A stretch of DNA of 64,000 bases from Ureaplasma canigenitalium ATCC 51252 (GCF_000712165.1 NZ_JONZ01000004.1:1-64000); one strand, 5' to 3'. Positions 36,597 to 48,335 are shown, counted from the first letter of the stretch. The notes: a model not told the origin generated them from the sequence alone. Made by a program: numbers and translations.

Positions 36597-37521
36597 ACTA
36601 AAAGGTAAAAAGTATGTTGCTGGAGTTTCAGGAGGACCTGATTCAATGGCAATGCTTGATATGTATAAAAAGAAAATTAAAGTAGTTTGTCATATTGACT
36701 ATGGAAAACGTGAATCAAGTAAGAGAGATAAGGAAATCGTTATTAATTTTTGTCAAAAAAACAACATCATCTGTGAAGTTTTAACTGTCACTGATGAAAT
36801 TTATAATCTTTATGACGATGTTAATAACTTTCAGAAGAAAGCAAGAATGATCAGATATGATTTTTTTAAGCAAATTGCCGACAAATACAACCTTAACCAC
36901 TTAATGCTTGCTCACCATTTAGATGATCATCTTGAAACTGCTTATATGTTGCAGTCAAAAGAAAGTAAAGCTCTTTTTTATGGTATTAAAAAGAAAACCA
37001 TTATTAATAATCTAAATGTTTATCGTCCTCTCATTGATTTAAGAAAAACCACTTTAATTCGTTATTGTAATGAACACCACATTTCTTATGGGTTTGATGA
37101 AACAAACGACTCTACTATTTATGAACGAAATGCTGTAAGAAAAATGATGGCTGATTGATCAGAAGAAAGAATTTTCCAATTCATTAAAAAAATAAATGAA
37201 TATAATAAGCAAAATCGTTGACTTGATGTTAATGTTCAACTAGGTTGAACGGAGTTTATGAACAAAGATTTTGATTTCGATTATTTTTTTATTCAAACCG
37301 ATTCTATCCAATATTATTTAATGTTTTATCTTTTAAATCATTGAAAAATTAAAAATGTATCAGAAGATAAAATTAACGGTATTCTTAATTTTTTATCAAA
37401 AAAAAATCAAGCAACTCGGAAATACCGAGTTCAAGATAATACCTTTATCACAGTTAATGAAAATAAAAAAATTGCTCTTTATATAAAAGATAATGAAGAG
37501 AAAGAATTGATAATTGATTAG
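36580..37521 (+). CDS. tilS: tRNA(Ile)-lysidine synthetase TilS, non-ATG start
   Basis: About 313 residues. The PP-loop motif SGGPDSM (residues 17-23 by this start) and [14 protein letters not shown] identify TilS, which makes lysidine at C34 of tRNA-Ile(CAU) so that it reads AUA. No ATG, GTG or TTG lies between the last upstream in-frame TGA (36577) and the motif. The first ATG (36646) comes after it and would delete the active site. Translation therefore probably starts at ATA 36580, ATA 36586 or a similar codon inside the end of pth. Internal TGA codons after residue 193 are Trp. The end is TAG at 37519-37521. Confidence 0.85.
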
Positions 37522-37528
37522 GTTGGAT

Positions 37529-38470
37529 ATGGAATTAAAAAATAAACTCTATGTAAGTCAAGTTATTAATAAATTTAACCTTGATGTAGTTGCTAATGAA
37601 GAATATATTGACCGGGAAATTTTATCAACTGGTATTTCAAGACTAGGGTTTGAACTATCAGGTGAAATTCTTTTTACCGAAATTTGGTCTATTGTTTACT
37701 TTGGATCAAAAGAAAGTAATTATTTTGATAAGTTTTCAGTAACCATCATTCAGGAAAAATTAAATCGAATTTTTAAACTGAATCCCCCTTTAATTATTTA
37801 TGGTAAAAATTTTAAGCATAGCGATATGCTGCTTAAAATTGGTAAGAAATATAAGATTCCTATCGTTAAAGTTGACTTTAGTTATTATGAATTGAACTTT
37901 ACTATTAACTCCTATATTTCTCAAAGATTATCACCAAAAAGCCTCTTCCACGGAACTCTTTTAAATATCTTTGGATTAGGTGTGATGTTGATTGGTGAAA
38001 GCGGTGTTGGTAAATCCGAACTTGCAATTGAACTTGTCAAAAAAGGTAATATTTTTGTAGCTGATGATGCAATTGTCATTAACCGTATTGCTAACAATAT
38101 TTATGGAACTGCTGAAGAAAGCACAAAAGGCTTTATTGAAGTTCGTGGTCTTGGTATTATTAACTTTCCGCGTGCATTTGGAATTGAGCGAATGATTGAA
38201 AGCACAAGGATAGAATTAATTATTGAATTAGTTAAACCAGTAAAAGAGGAACGAATTCAATTTGAACGATTCGGAAAAGAAATTTTAAAAAAATCCTTTT
38301 GTGGTGTAGAATTGGTACACTATACTATCCCGGTAATTGAAGGAAGAAGTATTGCAGACATTATTGAAACAGCAATTACTGACTATAAACTGAAAGCGAG
38401 TGGTTATAATAGTGCAGATATGTTTATTGAACAAATAAAAAGAAAGGTTGAAAGCGATAATGACAAATAA
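37529..38470 (+). CDS. hprK: HPr kinase/phosphorylase
   Basis: A 313-residue protein with the P-loop GESGVGKSE (156-164) and the C-terminal signature [15 protein letters not shown]. It phosphorylates HPr of the sugar phosphotransferase system at serine and reverses the step, linking carbon supply to regulation. ATG at 37529 follows AGGTTGG with good spacing; a TTG at 37514 is the alternative. It overlaps the start of lgt by 11 nt. Confidence 0.96.
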   Translation: MELKNKLYVSQVINKFNLDVVANEEYIDREILSTGISRLGFELSGEILFTEIWSIVYFGSKESNYFDKFSVTIIQEKLNRIFKLNPPLIIYGKNFKHSDMLLKIGKKYKIPIVKVDFSYYELNFTINSYISQRLSPKSLFHGTLLNIFGLGVMLIGESGVGKSELAIELVKKGNIFVADDAIVINRIANNIYGTAEESTKGFIEVRGLGIINFPRAFGIERMIESTRIELIIELVKPVKEERIQFERFGKEILKKSFCGVELVHYTIPVIEGRSIADIIETAITDYKLKASGYNSADMFIEQIKRKVESDNDK

Positions 38471-39476
38471 TGCAACTATTTTAACAAATGTAGCTGCATC
38501 TGGATCATTAGATAATTACATTGTTGATGGACGTGTAGCATTTAATTTAGGTGCTAACTTCCCTGTTTATTGATATGGAATTATCTTTATGATGGGTTTT
38601 GGAATTGCGGTACTGACATATTGTTTACGACTTAAATTCCATTACAAGGTAAGTTACGAACCAGGTTTCTATTATATGTTTGTATGTATTCCGGTGAGTA
38701 TTTTATGTGCTCGACTCTGGAGTCTAGCAATAGGGGATGCGACGGATTTTTTAAACTTTAGACAAGGTGGTCTTGCTATTCAAGGTGGAGTCATTGGTGG
38801 AGTTATTTCTGCTCTTATTTTCTTCCCTTTAATTTTAAAAAAACCTACATTCCATGTGCGGGATGTAGATGCCGATGGTAATGTTGTTATCCGTCAACCT
38901 AGTATGTGAATTTATTGCGATGCCATTCTTCCGACAATCCTTCTAGGTCAAGCTCTTGGACGTTGAGGAAACTTTGTTAATGGTGAAATTTTTGGTGCAG
39001 AATCTACCCCCGAAGCTCTCGAATGACTAAAAAATGCGATGCCTAAAGTATTCGAAGGTATGAAACACTTTATTAATCAGGAAAGAACCCTTTTTGTCAT
39101 TTATCAACCACTTTTTCTTTACGAATCATTTGGCAATATTATGGTGTTCACCTTAATTTATTTCGGACTTTCTTACATTAAGCAAATAAGAATCGGAGTA
39201 GTTGGTGCTTCTTATTTTATCGGTTATGGAATTATTCGATTTAGTACCGAATCTGCCCGTGCTTCACAATTCACCTTTACTGGTACTTATGTTATTAATT
39301 CACTTCTTTTAATTGGTGGTTTAATTGCTGTTTTAATTATTCAATTCCTCCTTCCGCGTTATCGTCATAAATGAATAGTTGATTCTCTATTTTCATTTAT
39401 GCTACCTAAGAAATGAAAACATAAATTTACCGATAATAAAAAACCAGAAGAAATGTTTTACTATTGTCATAAATAA
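38460..39476 (+). CDS. lgt: Prolipoprotein diacylglyceryl transferase
   Basis: A 338-residue membrane enzyme with about seven hydrophobic segments. It carries the Lgt signature [15 protein letters not shown] (TGA coding for Trp) and the loop with [12 protein letters not shown]. It adds diacylglycerol to lipobox cysteines, so it serves the many lipoproteins in this window. It overlaps hprK at the 5' end and trxB by 1 nt at the 3' end. The sequence begins with a longer N-terminal extension (about 30 residues) than the usual Lgt. Confidence 0.96.
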
Positions 39477-40471
39477 TGATGCAAAATAAAAAATATAACT
39501 TATATGATGTTGCAATAATTGGTTGTGGTCCCGCAGGCATGACCGCTGCTATTTATTCTAAAAGAGCGAATTTAAAAACAATTATTTTCGAAAAAGACAC
39601 ACCTGGGGGTAAAGTGGTTACCACTTCAGTGGTTGAAAACTATCCTGGATTTAAATCAATTGAGGGACCTAATCTTGCTTTTAGTATGTACGAACAAGTT
39701 ACTAACCTTGATATCGAAATTATCTACCAAAATGTAACTAATATTGAGTTTGATAAAAATAGCAAAATTTACACAATTACAAGTATGGTGAATGATAATT
39801 TTAACACCGGTATTATGGAGTCATTCACTACGAAGGCGAAAGCGGTAATTCTAGCGACAGGAACGACTAATCGAAGATTGAATATCCCTGGTGAAACTGA
39901 ATTTGAAGGTAAGGGTATTTCTTATTGTGCTATATGCGATGGAGCTTTATATAAGAACGAGATCGTAAGTGTTATTGGCTCTGGAAACTCTGCTGTTGAA
40001 GAAGCAATTTTTCTAGCTGGTATTTGTAAGAAGGTTTTTTTAATTTCTAATAAGGAACAATTGAAAGCCGATGAATTGATCGTTAACCAGTTGAAAAAAA
40101 ATAAAAACATTACTGTTTTAATGAATAAGGATACCATTGAATTTTTAGGTGATAGTAATGGCCTTACAGATATTAAGTTAAAAGATAAAAGCACTAGTAA
40201 AATAGAGTTGATAAAGGTCAAGGCTAATTTTACTTTCATTGGTCTCCTTCCTTCTATTTTTAAAAATGACCTAATTGACCAACTTAAAGACCAACAAGGT
40301 TTTATAAATACAAATGAAAATATGGAGACCGTTTCCAAAGGTCTTTATGCAGCCGGTGATATTAGACACAAAAATATTAGACAAATTTCGACAGCAATAA
40401 ACGATGGAACAATAGCAGCACTTTATGTCAAAGAATACATTGATCGAAACGATTGAGGAAACGGAAAGTAA
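39476..40471 (+). CDS. trxB: Thioredoxin reductase
   Basis: A 331-residue flavoprotein. The FAD-binding site is IIGCGPAGMTAA. The redox-active pair is CAIC (C151, C154), the NADPH-binding site VIGSGNSAVEEA, and the C-terminal GLYAAGDIRHKNIRQ. It reduces thioredoxin with NADPH and is the main thiol-redox system in mollicutes. Two adjacent ATGs (39476, 39479) could start it. The TGA at 40454 is Trp and adds five codons. whiA begins 47 nt before its end. Confidence 0.96.
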
Positions 40472-41402
40472 TATTACTTTTAGTGAATTTGTAAAACACG
40501 ATGTGTGTACAAACAAATTCTACAATGTGAAAGATTACAAATGAATTTTGTATTCCTTCTTTAAGAACAATTTAACCGTAAAACTCGGTACAGAACAAGA
40601 GTGGATAATAAAATCACAAAACGGCCAAATTATTGATTTTATCCTTAATGCTATTGAAACATTAAACAATGTTAATATTGATTTTATTATCGAAGAACAA
40701 AATGATATCTTAAAGAAGGAAAAGATAAATTTTAAGTTAATTCTAAAAAAAGAAATCGACAATCTTCAAAAGTCAATTAAACTTTATGAAGGAATTGATG
40801 AGAGCTATCTTGCGAATGAGAGAGTAGCCTCTTGCTTTCTTATTGGTGCTTTTCTTTCTGGCGGTTCAATTAGTCATCCGAATGAGCAATATCACCTTGA
40901 AATAAGATGTGATTCGCATAACTATGCTGACCTTACTAAAATTGCTCTTACCCGCTTTGGTATTGAGTTTCGTGTTCTAAATCGTCATCAAAAAGAAATT
41001 ATTTATGTAAAAAAAGCTGACTCAATAAAAGACTTTCTTGTAGCGATTAAAGCAAATGATTCGGTTTTTGAATTTCTTGATATTTACACTACCAAAGATT
41101 TCATAATACAAAATCAAAGAGTTAATAATCTTGACATTTCAAACATCAATAAATCAGCACGTAGTGGTGTTCTTATTTCAAATATGATCAAGCACATTAT
41201 GTCGCACCAAGAAGTTTTTGACACCTTAAATGAAAATCAAAAAAAGTATTGTGAAATAAGATTGATACATAACGAGGCATCTCTTAATGAGATAGCACAA
41301 TTAATGGAAGAAAAATACGAAATAAAAATAACAAAAAGTGGTCTTAACCACTTTAATACGAAAATAAAACAACTTTATCAGTCACTAGTTAATAGGGACT
41401 AA
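40425..41402 (+). CDS. whiA: DNA-binding protein WhiA
   Basis: A 325-residue protein. The N-terminal LAGLIDADG-like fold includes CFLIGAFLSGGSISHPNEQYHLEIR. A C-terminal helix-turn-helix carries the conserved end RLIHNEASLNEIAQLME. WhiA affects cell division and ribosomal genes in Firmicutes; its role in mollicutes is known mainly as a regulator of ribosomal operons. Its ATG lies inside trxB. The TGA at 40543-40545 is Trp. Its stop overlaps the stop of the convergent membrane-protein gene by 4 nt. Confidence 0.92.
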
Positions 41403-42760
41403 TTTTCTTTTACTTTCTTTTCAATTAAGAAGGTAAATTTTTTACCTTTAATATCTTTAAAAACCTCAATTCACATTAGGTCGTGGTCTATTAATTGTCG
41501 ATCCCTAAAGGGTCGATTTTTATTTAATGAAGATACAAATTGTCTAATACTTAAGTCCTTATCTACTTTAAAATCTTTATCAATGTAGGTGCTTAAAAAC
41601 AACTTAGCATTAACATTAGTTTTCACCTTTCATGTATGCTCGTTAATATGTTGAATATCATTAATGGAATCGTTATCTAAATCAGTCTCATCATATACTT
41701 GACCTGTTAGTTCCTCGGTAATGTTTTCAAGAGTGATAATTCCGCTGATGTTTTTTTCAAACATATTATCAACGACGATAGCAAGGTGACATTGTTGTAT
41801 CTGCATTTGTCTTAGTCCATCAAAAAGTGTGTCCTCACCTTTTACATAAAATGGTGGAAGTAGGATATCCTTAATGATTCCAGTTTCGTTATTTGTTATG
41901 TATGGTAGAACCTTTTTTACATGTGCCACCCCAACTAGTTCGCCGTCGTCATCAATTGCTACTAGACGAGAAAAACCAGTTTTTAAAAAAAACGGAATAC
42001 TATCACGAATGGAAGTTCTTACATTTATCTTTGCTACCTTATCTCAGCTTACCATTTTTTGTTGGATTTTAATGGTATCGAAGGTAATTGCTTTACTAAT
42101 AATTAAAGCTTCTTGACTATCCAGGGTTCCTTCATGGTTAATGACATCAACTAACGATTTTAATTCTTCAATGGTAGCCTTTAAAGTCTTTTCTTTTCTA
42201 TTAAAAATTTTATTTAGAATTCAAGTGAAGGGTCAAAAAAGATAGTAGAAAATATAAAGGAGTCATCCTGAAAAAATAATGAATTTTATTGGTGATTTAA
42301 GACCGATGTTTTTAGGTAAATATTCAGCAAAAACAAGGATTAAAAAAGTCATTACTCCCGTTGCTATCCCAGTACCAATTGATTCAGCTTGTCCTGATGA
42401 TGTAAAGGTCTTAATTATCCCTGAAAAAAACAAACCGGCAAGTGCACTACTCGCTATATTAGCTAAGGTATTTAAAATTAGCACGGTCGCGATTGTCCGT
42501 GACATATTGGTTAATAAAAAATAAACAACTTTAACTAACTTTTTTGACTTGATTTTCGTTGATTCAGTTTTTCATTTTACTTTATTCATTGATGTAAAAG
42601 CAGTTTCAGCACCAGAGAAAATTGCTGATAACAATATTAATAGTAAAGTAACACAACCGATTGCGATGAAAACACCAGTTGAGAAAAATTCTTCTTGATG
42701 GTGGTTTAACGGTTCAATCTCTTTGACAGGCACTTCATCCATTTGCTGAAATTCTTTCAT
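41399..42760 (-). CDS. DUF21/CBS-domain membrane protein (CNNM/CorC, hemolysin-C family)
   Basis: A 453-residue protein. A DUF21 membrane domain has hydrophobic segments near residues 30-52, 85-107 and 115-140. A pair of CBS domains follows (about 235-365; IAIVVDNMF, ISGIITLENITEELTGQVYDE), then a C-terminal CorC_HlyC-like domain. Family members act in Mg2+ or Co2+ export or are described as hemolysin-like; the substrate here is not known. Several Trp are TGA. It overlaps the convergent whiA end by 4 nt. Its own gene starts from the AT-rich gap it shares with the divergent lipoprotein. Confidence 0.9.
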
Positions 42761-42907
42761 TACACCAATGAGTAAATATTTTTTGTTGTAAATGTACTAA
42801 TTATTCTTAGCATTGTACTCTATTTTAGTACTCTATAAGTAAAATTTAGATAGTTATTGTTTATTATTATAATAAAACAACATATTAAAGAAGAAATTAG
42901 TTTATTT

Positions 42908-44962
42908 ATGAAACTTAAAAATAACAAAAGAAAAATTTTAATCTTCTCTTTATTATCATTGACTCTAGGTGCAACTGTAACTAGTGTTGCTGTTGCTTGC
43001 AATAATGAAAACCGTAAAGGTTCTGATTCAGGACATACGCTTGGTCATTCTAAAATTAGATATAAAATAATGCCTACTTACTCTTCACAGGCTGATAATT
43101 TAATAGCACTTGGAATTACACCTGACTATTATCCTCATCAACTTTATTGAAAAGGTAATAAACCTTTTCCTTATCTTGATGCAACTTCAAATTCTCAAAT
43201 TTTTCAACGATCAATATATAAGAAACCAGACTTTCGAAAAAAACTTGGTGATAAACTAACTTCATTATTTGATAAAGTACAAACTTACGATTCAACTTGA
43301 TGAAGTTTTAGTGGTAATGAATTTGGTGAAAACCTGAATGAAGAATTTTGAGATAAGCACAAAGGGGGTCTTGTTTTCTACGACCGATATCTCCTTGACA
43401 ACTCTCACTTTATTCCTAATAAAGACCGAAAACTAACACCGGAAAATGGTCCGATTGCAGATGGTTCTACTGTTGTTTCTGTTGACTTTAAATTAAGTCG
43501 AGACTTGTATCTTTCATTAAGTAAACATGAAATTGAAAACCTTGAGAATGCAAATGCTAACGATAATTTAACAACTGAATTAAGAAAGAGTTTACAGTAC
43601 CTTGATGATGACACAAAGAGTCTTCACCCCCTTCATAATTATGGATACTTTGCTCAAAAGTTAAATAAAGAGTTCCTTCATGGTGAAACATTTGATGGAA
43701 TTAATTTTGCTAATTCAAATTTTGCAAAGCGAGTACTTGATAGCAATGACATTCCACTTTTCTATGCTGAAAAAAATTGAAACACTAAATCTAGTTTAAA
43801 CAACAAAATTTGATACATTCTTAAACAACTAATTCTTAGTGATGAAATTAAAAAAGGTGGTCTTGACCATTTGAATTATCATCCTTCAAACTTAATTGTT
43901 CCCAATGGGGTTGTTCAAAAATTAAGTCATTCTACACTGCATCACCACCCTATCTTCGAACAAAACCTTAGACGTGATGGTGGTACTCAACTTTACTTAG
44001 GTAGCATGCGTGACTTTAGTCTTTATTTGTATGAAATTGCTTATAACACCACAAAGTATTCTCATACAGAAAAAGCAGCAGAAGCTTTTAAAAGCGAACC
44101 AGAACGTCTTCAAAAAATGAAGGATGCATTAAAGAATGCTAACGAAATAGTTGGTAATTACATTGATCGTCTTAAGAATATGCGTGACCTATTTAAATTA
44201 ATTGGTTATGTTGATAAGAATTATGATCCAGATACAAAGAATTTTGATAACACAAATTCAAAAACTCTTTCATTATTAACTCTTTCGACTACTGATGGTT
44301 CATCAACTGTACAAAGTCAATCTAAGTATGGTTTCCTTTACTATGATTTAGGTTTTAAAGCACCAGCTCCTAAATTAAAAAGTAACGATCCAGAAGCTCT
44401 TCTTGAAAAAATCAAAGGAGATATTGAACTTTGTCATACTCACCCCGACGGAAGTCTTCACTGTCCCGAAGGTTATGATGCAAAATTACTTGAAAAGATT
44501 ACGGGAAGTATCTTTAATATGGATGATAACGGTTGATGATGAAACCTTGGAGAAAAAGAGTTAAAGAGTGAAAACTTTAACTATTTCTCAGGATCAACAG
44601 ATCTTATGATTCAAGTTGACTATAGCAAAGCTGGTAAAGAATTCTCAAGTATTAATAACACAATTGTTAAGAGCTTATTAAAAAAGGATACTAATCACGA
44701 AATTTTAAGAGATAACTTCGAAATTTGAAATGATGGTGTAAAGAATCCGATTGGAATTAATCAGGCACTTGACTCAGTCTTAAAACTAGTTTTAAACCAC
44801 TTTGAGTCAGTTAAAACTAAATTCTTTGATGATCAAACAAAGAACCTTAATGGTACTGAAAAAGAAGCATTTAAGAAAAAACTTGAAGATCAAATTGAAG
44901 CTGCTAAATCTAAAGCAATTAGCTGAGGAAGCTATTGAGATAGATTTGTTGAAAGTAACTAA
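42908..44962 (+). CDS. Lipoprotein, likely substrate-binding part of a FecCD-type ABC importer
   Basis: A 684-residue lipoprotein. The signal runs to VAVAC (Cys about 31), then a Gly/Ser/His linker. A putative open form is read through many TGA Trp codons, including two adjacent at about 43300. The permease starts inside its stop (TAATG), followed by the ATPase; three-gene operons of this shape take up iron, haem, siderophores or cobalamin. The mature chain does not look like a classical FecB-type binding protein; it has a His-rich patch (STLHHHPIF, about residues 344-352) and a CHTHPDGSLHC segment. Substrate is inferred only from the neighbours. ATG at 42908 is chosen over the upstream frame opening because it begins the signal peptide. 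Confidence 0.8.
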
Positions 44963-46026
44963 TGTTGTTGAACAATAAAAATCTTAATAAAAGTAAGATA
45001 ACCTTTTTTGATAATTTTAAAGACAAAAGATACACAACCTGAAATGCATTAAAAATGCTTTTGTTAATCGGGATATGTATCCTTTTTGTATTTCTAACTC
45101 TTTCTATTTATTACGATACACACATCGGACTAGAAGCTGATATTGTCAGCAGTATTCATCGTAGATGGCCAAAAATGATGATGGCTTTCTTTTCTGGTGG
45201 TGCAATCGCTGTCGCTGGTGTTTTGTTGCAGAAGGTAACCAGAAATTATCTTTCTGATGTGTCAATTTTAGGTATTGGTTCATTAAATATTATTTTAATG
45301 ACCTTTTACTTAATTTCTGTTTCTGGAAGAATTAAAGACACATCAAGCATCGAAATGCGTGTGTTACCCATCATAATGTTTCTTTCAAGTGTGTTTGGGA
45401 CAGGAATTATTTACACACTTTCCCGTCTGGGTAAGGCAAATACTGAAAAATTTATTGTAGTTGGTATTGCTCTTAACTTTCTTTTTGAGGCTATATCAGT
45501 CGTTGTTGTTAATCCAAGCAATTATGAACTTAAAAATAAGAGCATTACCCTCGCTCTTGGTTTTATCCAAAACTATACTCTTGGAATTATTCCTAATTCG
45601 AAACAAATAGATATTCCGACCCTTGTGGTCTGCAGTACACTGATAGCTTTAACGTTAGTTCCAATTTGATTCCTTCGCAAAAAAATTGATCTATACGAAA
45701 CCTCAGAAGACATTGCTAGAACAACAGGGATTAATACCGAAAAACTTAGAATTGCTGTTTATTCATTAGTTGCTATTCTTGCTGGTCTTGAAATTGTTCT
45801 TGTTGGTTATGTTGCACTTTTAGGAGTTATTGGTGGTGCTGTTGCCCGCAAATTATTTGGTAATAAAACAAGCTTAATGATGTTTGGTGCTTTCTTTATT
45901 GGTGCAGCTGTTGTTCTTATTGCTCTTTTTATTTCAAATAATTTAAATACCCAAATTCCAGTCGGTTTCCTAGCAACTACTATCATTGTTCCTTACTTTA
46001 TGTACTTGATTATTAAAGGTAAATAA
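44962..46026 (+). CDS. FecCD/BtuC-family ABC transporter permease
   Basis: A 354-residue integral membrane protein with about eight to nine hydrophobic segments. It contains the FecCD hallmark GGAIAVAGVLLQKVTRNYLS in the N-terminal half and VGYVALLGVIGGAVARKLFG towards the end. Such permeases carry iron-siderophore, haem or cobalamin compounds. The ATG overlaps the preceding lipoprotein stop; the ATPase ATG follows one base after its stop. Two TGA Trp codons are present (45040, 45667). Confidence 0.92.
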
Positions 46027-46027
46027 T

Positions 46028-46828
46028 ATGAATACTGCTATTAAAATTAAAAATCTTTCATATAAGTATGCTCGTAATTTACCTAATGCTATTGATGAGA
46101 TAAATCTAAATTTTTTTGAGAATAAATTTACGACTGTTTTAGGACCTAATGGTTGTGGTAAATCAACTCTTGCAAAGTCAATTGTAAAACTTTTAAAATC
46201 CGCTCCAGGAGCGATAAAAGTGTTTGATCAGGACATTAGCAAACTATCGAATAAAAAGTTAGCACAAATTATTTCCTACATCCCTCAAACAATTGAAATC
46301 CCACAAGGTGTGAGAGTTATTGATTTTATTACTTATGGTCGTAACCCGTATCTAGGAATTACGGGTATTCTTTCAAAGAATGATAAGGATATTATTAACA
46401 AAACTATTAAGGATATGGGTATAGAATCCTTAGCTCATAAATTTATGCAAGATCTTTCTGGTGGTCAAAGACAAAAGGTTATTCTTGCTCTTTGTCTTGT
46501 TCAGGATACACCGATTATTATTCTTGACGAACCGACTACTTATCTTGATGTTAAGAACCAATATGAATTATTAGAATCTTTGAAACATTTGCAACTGTAT
46601 AAAAACAAAACAATAATTGCTATTCTTCATGATTTAAACCAAGCAATTCAGTATAGCGATTACATTTATGTTCTTAAAGATGGTCATGTCAAAGCAACAG
46701 GGTTCCCTGATGATGTAATTACTAAAGAACTATTAAAAGATGTTTATGATATTGATGCTTGTTTAATAGATACGCTTTGTCCTAAACTTGTTCATAATAT
46801 TAAAGTTAAGCATTATATTAAATCTTAA
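46028..46828 (+). CDS. FecE/BtuD-family ABC transporter ATP-binding protein
   Basis: A 266-residue ATPase. Walker A is GPNGCGKST (about residues 39-47), the signature LSGGQRQKV, Walker B IIILDEPT, then TTYLDVKNQYELLESL and an H-loop (ILHDLNQA). The FecE-like features are the DLNQAIQYSDYIYVLKDG motif and the C-terminal VYDIDACLID. It powers uptake through the upstream permease and, by inference, perhaps also the second permease at 51319-52452, which has no ATPase beside it. Confidence 0.94.
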   Translation: MNTAIKIKNLSYKYARNLPNAIDEINLNFFENKFTTVLGPNGCGKSTLAKSIVKLLKSAPGAIKVFDQDISKLSNKKLAQIISYIPQTIEIPQGVRVIDFITYGRNPYLGITGILSKNDKDIINKTIKDMGIESLAHKFMQDLSGGQRQKVILALCLVQDTPIIILDEPTTYLDVKNQYELLESLKHLQLYKNKTIIAILHDLNQAIQYSDYIYVLKDGHVKATGFPDDVITKELLKDVYDIDACLIDTLCPKLVHNIKVKHYIKS

Positions 46829-46849
46829 AAGTCTAATTGTAAAGTTGTA

Positions 46850-46855
46850 TATAAT
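46850..46855 (+). promoter_or_regulatory. Possible -10 box before the trigger-factor-like gene
   Basis: TATAAT lies 46 nt before the ATG at 46901, in the gap after the ABC ATPase. The -35 region is weak. AAGGA sits 6 nt before the ATG as ribosome binding site. Confidence 0.4.
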
Positions 46856-46900
46856 AGTATTAATGATTAATTCATTGATTAATAACATAAGGAATTTAAA

Positions 46901-47572
46901 ATGGATTTTAAAAGTAAGATAACTAATAAAAAGGATATTGATTGATCATATACAATCGTCCTTGAGGAACTTCGTGTTGATCCAACCGCTCTTGAAAATC
47001 ATAAGCAAAGAATTGAAAAAATTTTTGCTAAGGAATCGGATGAAGAAAAGGCTCAACAACTTCACAATATCGTAGTTCGTGATAACCTTTTTTCTGCTGC
47101 AATGGATAAACTTGCTGAATTTTATGAATTTGAATTTGTAGATGAAGATATCAAAAATTTAATTCCTCGAATCATTTCAGCTTTTGGCGAATATAAAAAC
47201 AATATTGCCCCTGAAATTGCTAAAAAAATTATTCAAAAAACTTTAATTTTTAAAGATCTTCAAGATACTTTTAATATTGAAATTAAAGATGAAGAACTTG
47301 AAAAAATATTATCAAGTTATTACGAAGAAACGAACCAACCAATTCGTGATTTTAAAGAAAATAAAGCTCAATGAGAAGCGGCACGTCTTACTCTTCTTGA
47401 AGAAAAAACTACCGCTTTCATCATTGATAAGTTTAATCGTGATTTGAGTATTCTTGAAAAAAATATTCGTGAAAAACTTGCTAAGCAAATGGAACTTGAA
47501 AAACAAATCGAATCAATGACTAAAAAAGAAAACGAAGAATCTAAAGATAAAGAAGAAACTAAGAAAAATTAG
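46901..47572 (+). CDS. Trigger-factor-like chaperone, C-terminal domain only
   Basis: A 223-residue, highly charged, mostly helical protein. The stretch IKDEELEKILSSYYEETNQP, then KENKAQWEAARLTLLEEKTTAFIIDKF, resembles the C-terminal chaperone arms of trigger factor. Neither the ribosome-binding signature nor a PPIase domain is present. The TGA at 47372-47374 is Trp; the frame ends at TAG 47570-47572. A lysine/glutamate tail closes it. The GntR regulator follows 9 nt later, so they are probably one unit. The family call is a pattern match without search. Confidence 0.6.
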
Positions 47573-47581
47573 TTTGATGGT

Positions 47582-48247
47582 ATGACCAATAAAGCATATA
47601 TTCTACGTTATGTCTTATTGAAAATTGCTGTAGAAGAATTTAAAATTAAGGATATTATTCCTAGTGAACACAAATTAGCTGATAAATTTAGTATTGGTCG
47701 AATTACAGTTCACAATGCATATGAAATTCTAAAGGTTCTTGGAATTATTTCCCCGATTCAAGGTTCTGGTTTTTATGTCACAAAAACGATTGATGAATAC
47801 ATCAATCCTATTTTTGCTCGTCTTTATCATTTTACTGATCGCATTCGTTACGAACAATTTGCTATTAATTATTTAATTGAAGACCGCAGATTTTCACATG
47901 CTCTACGGGTTTCCCTTTATGACAAACAAAAAAATTTGATGGGAATGTCATATTTTTTTCTTAATCGCTTTATTGAGAGCGACCGACTATCTGATGTACA
48001 CATCAATATGGCTAAAATTTTGCTCGATTGTGGGATTGATGATTTCTTTAATGTTGAAACGACAATTTCTTTTCAAAACCGAGAAATTTACGGAAATATG
48101 CTCCCTCTAGGACAAATTAAAGAAGATGTTCCCGTCGTTGTCATTAAACTTTATAACACTGAAAACAAACTACAAGCTATTATTGTTACACATTTAACGA
48201 AAAAATATCTTCTTATTGAAGAACATAAAAAATTTAATAATATTTAA
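47582..48247 (+). CDS. GntR-family transcription regulator
   Basis: A 221-residue regulator. The N-terminal winged helix-turn-helix shows IPSEHKLADKFSIGRITVHNAYEILKVLG, the GntR signature, and IQGSGFYVTK forms the wing. The C-terminal domain (about residues 75-221) looks like a UTRA-type ligand-binding module. It probably senses a sugar phosphate or similar metabolite, but the ligand and targets are not shown. It follows the trigger-factor-like gene by 9 nt and ends before a strong terminator. Confidence 0.88.
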   Translation: MTNKAYILRYVLLKIAVEEFKIKDIIPSEHKLADKFSIGRITVHNAYEILKVLGIISPIQGSGFYVTKTIDEYINPIFARLYHFTDRIRYEQFAINYLIEDRRFSHALRVSLYDKQKNLMGMSYFFLNRFIESDRLSDVHINMAKILLDCGIDDFFNVETTISFQNREIYGNMLPLGQIKEDVPVVVIKLYNTENKLQAIIVTHLTKKYLLIEEHKKFNNI

Positions 48248-48277
48248 AAATCCAAGGGGTGGAAAACCAATACTTGG

Positions 48278-48335
48278 AGCTCGAATGAAAACCCAGATGC
48301 GTTGCACTTGAGTTTTCATTCGAGCTATTTTTTTG
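48278..48335 (+). terminator. Strong terminator after the GntR gene
   Basis: AGCTCGAATGAAAAC (48278-48292) pairs perfectly with GTTTTCATTCGAGCT (48312-48326), followed by a T run. Directly before it, TCCAAG and CTTGGA (48251-48278) form a second small hairpin that shares its last base with the terminator stem. Confidence 0.85.

Noticed and set aside
42820-43002. Minus-strand ORF across the lipoprotein start
   Set aside because: It overlaps the plus-strand signal peptide and the promoter gap; the plus-strand lipoprotein explains the region.
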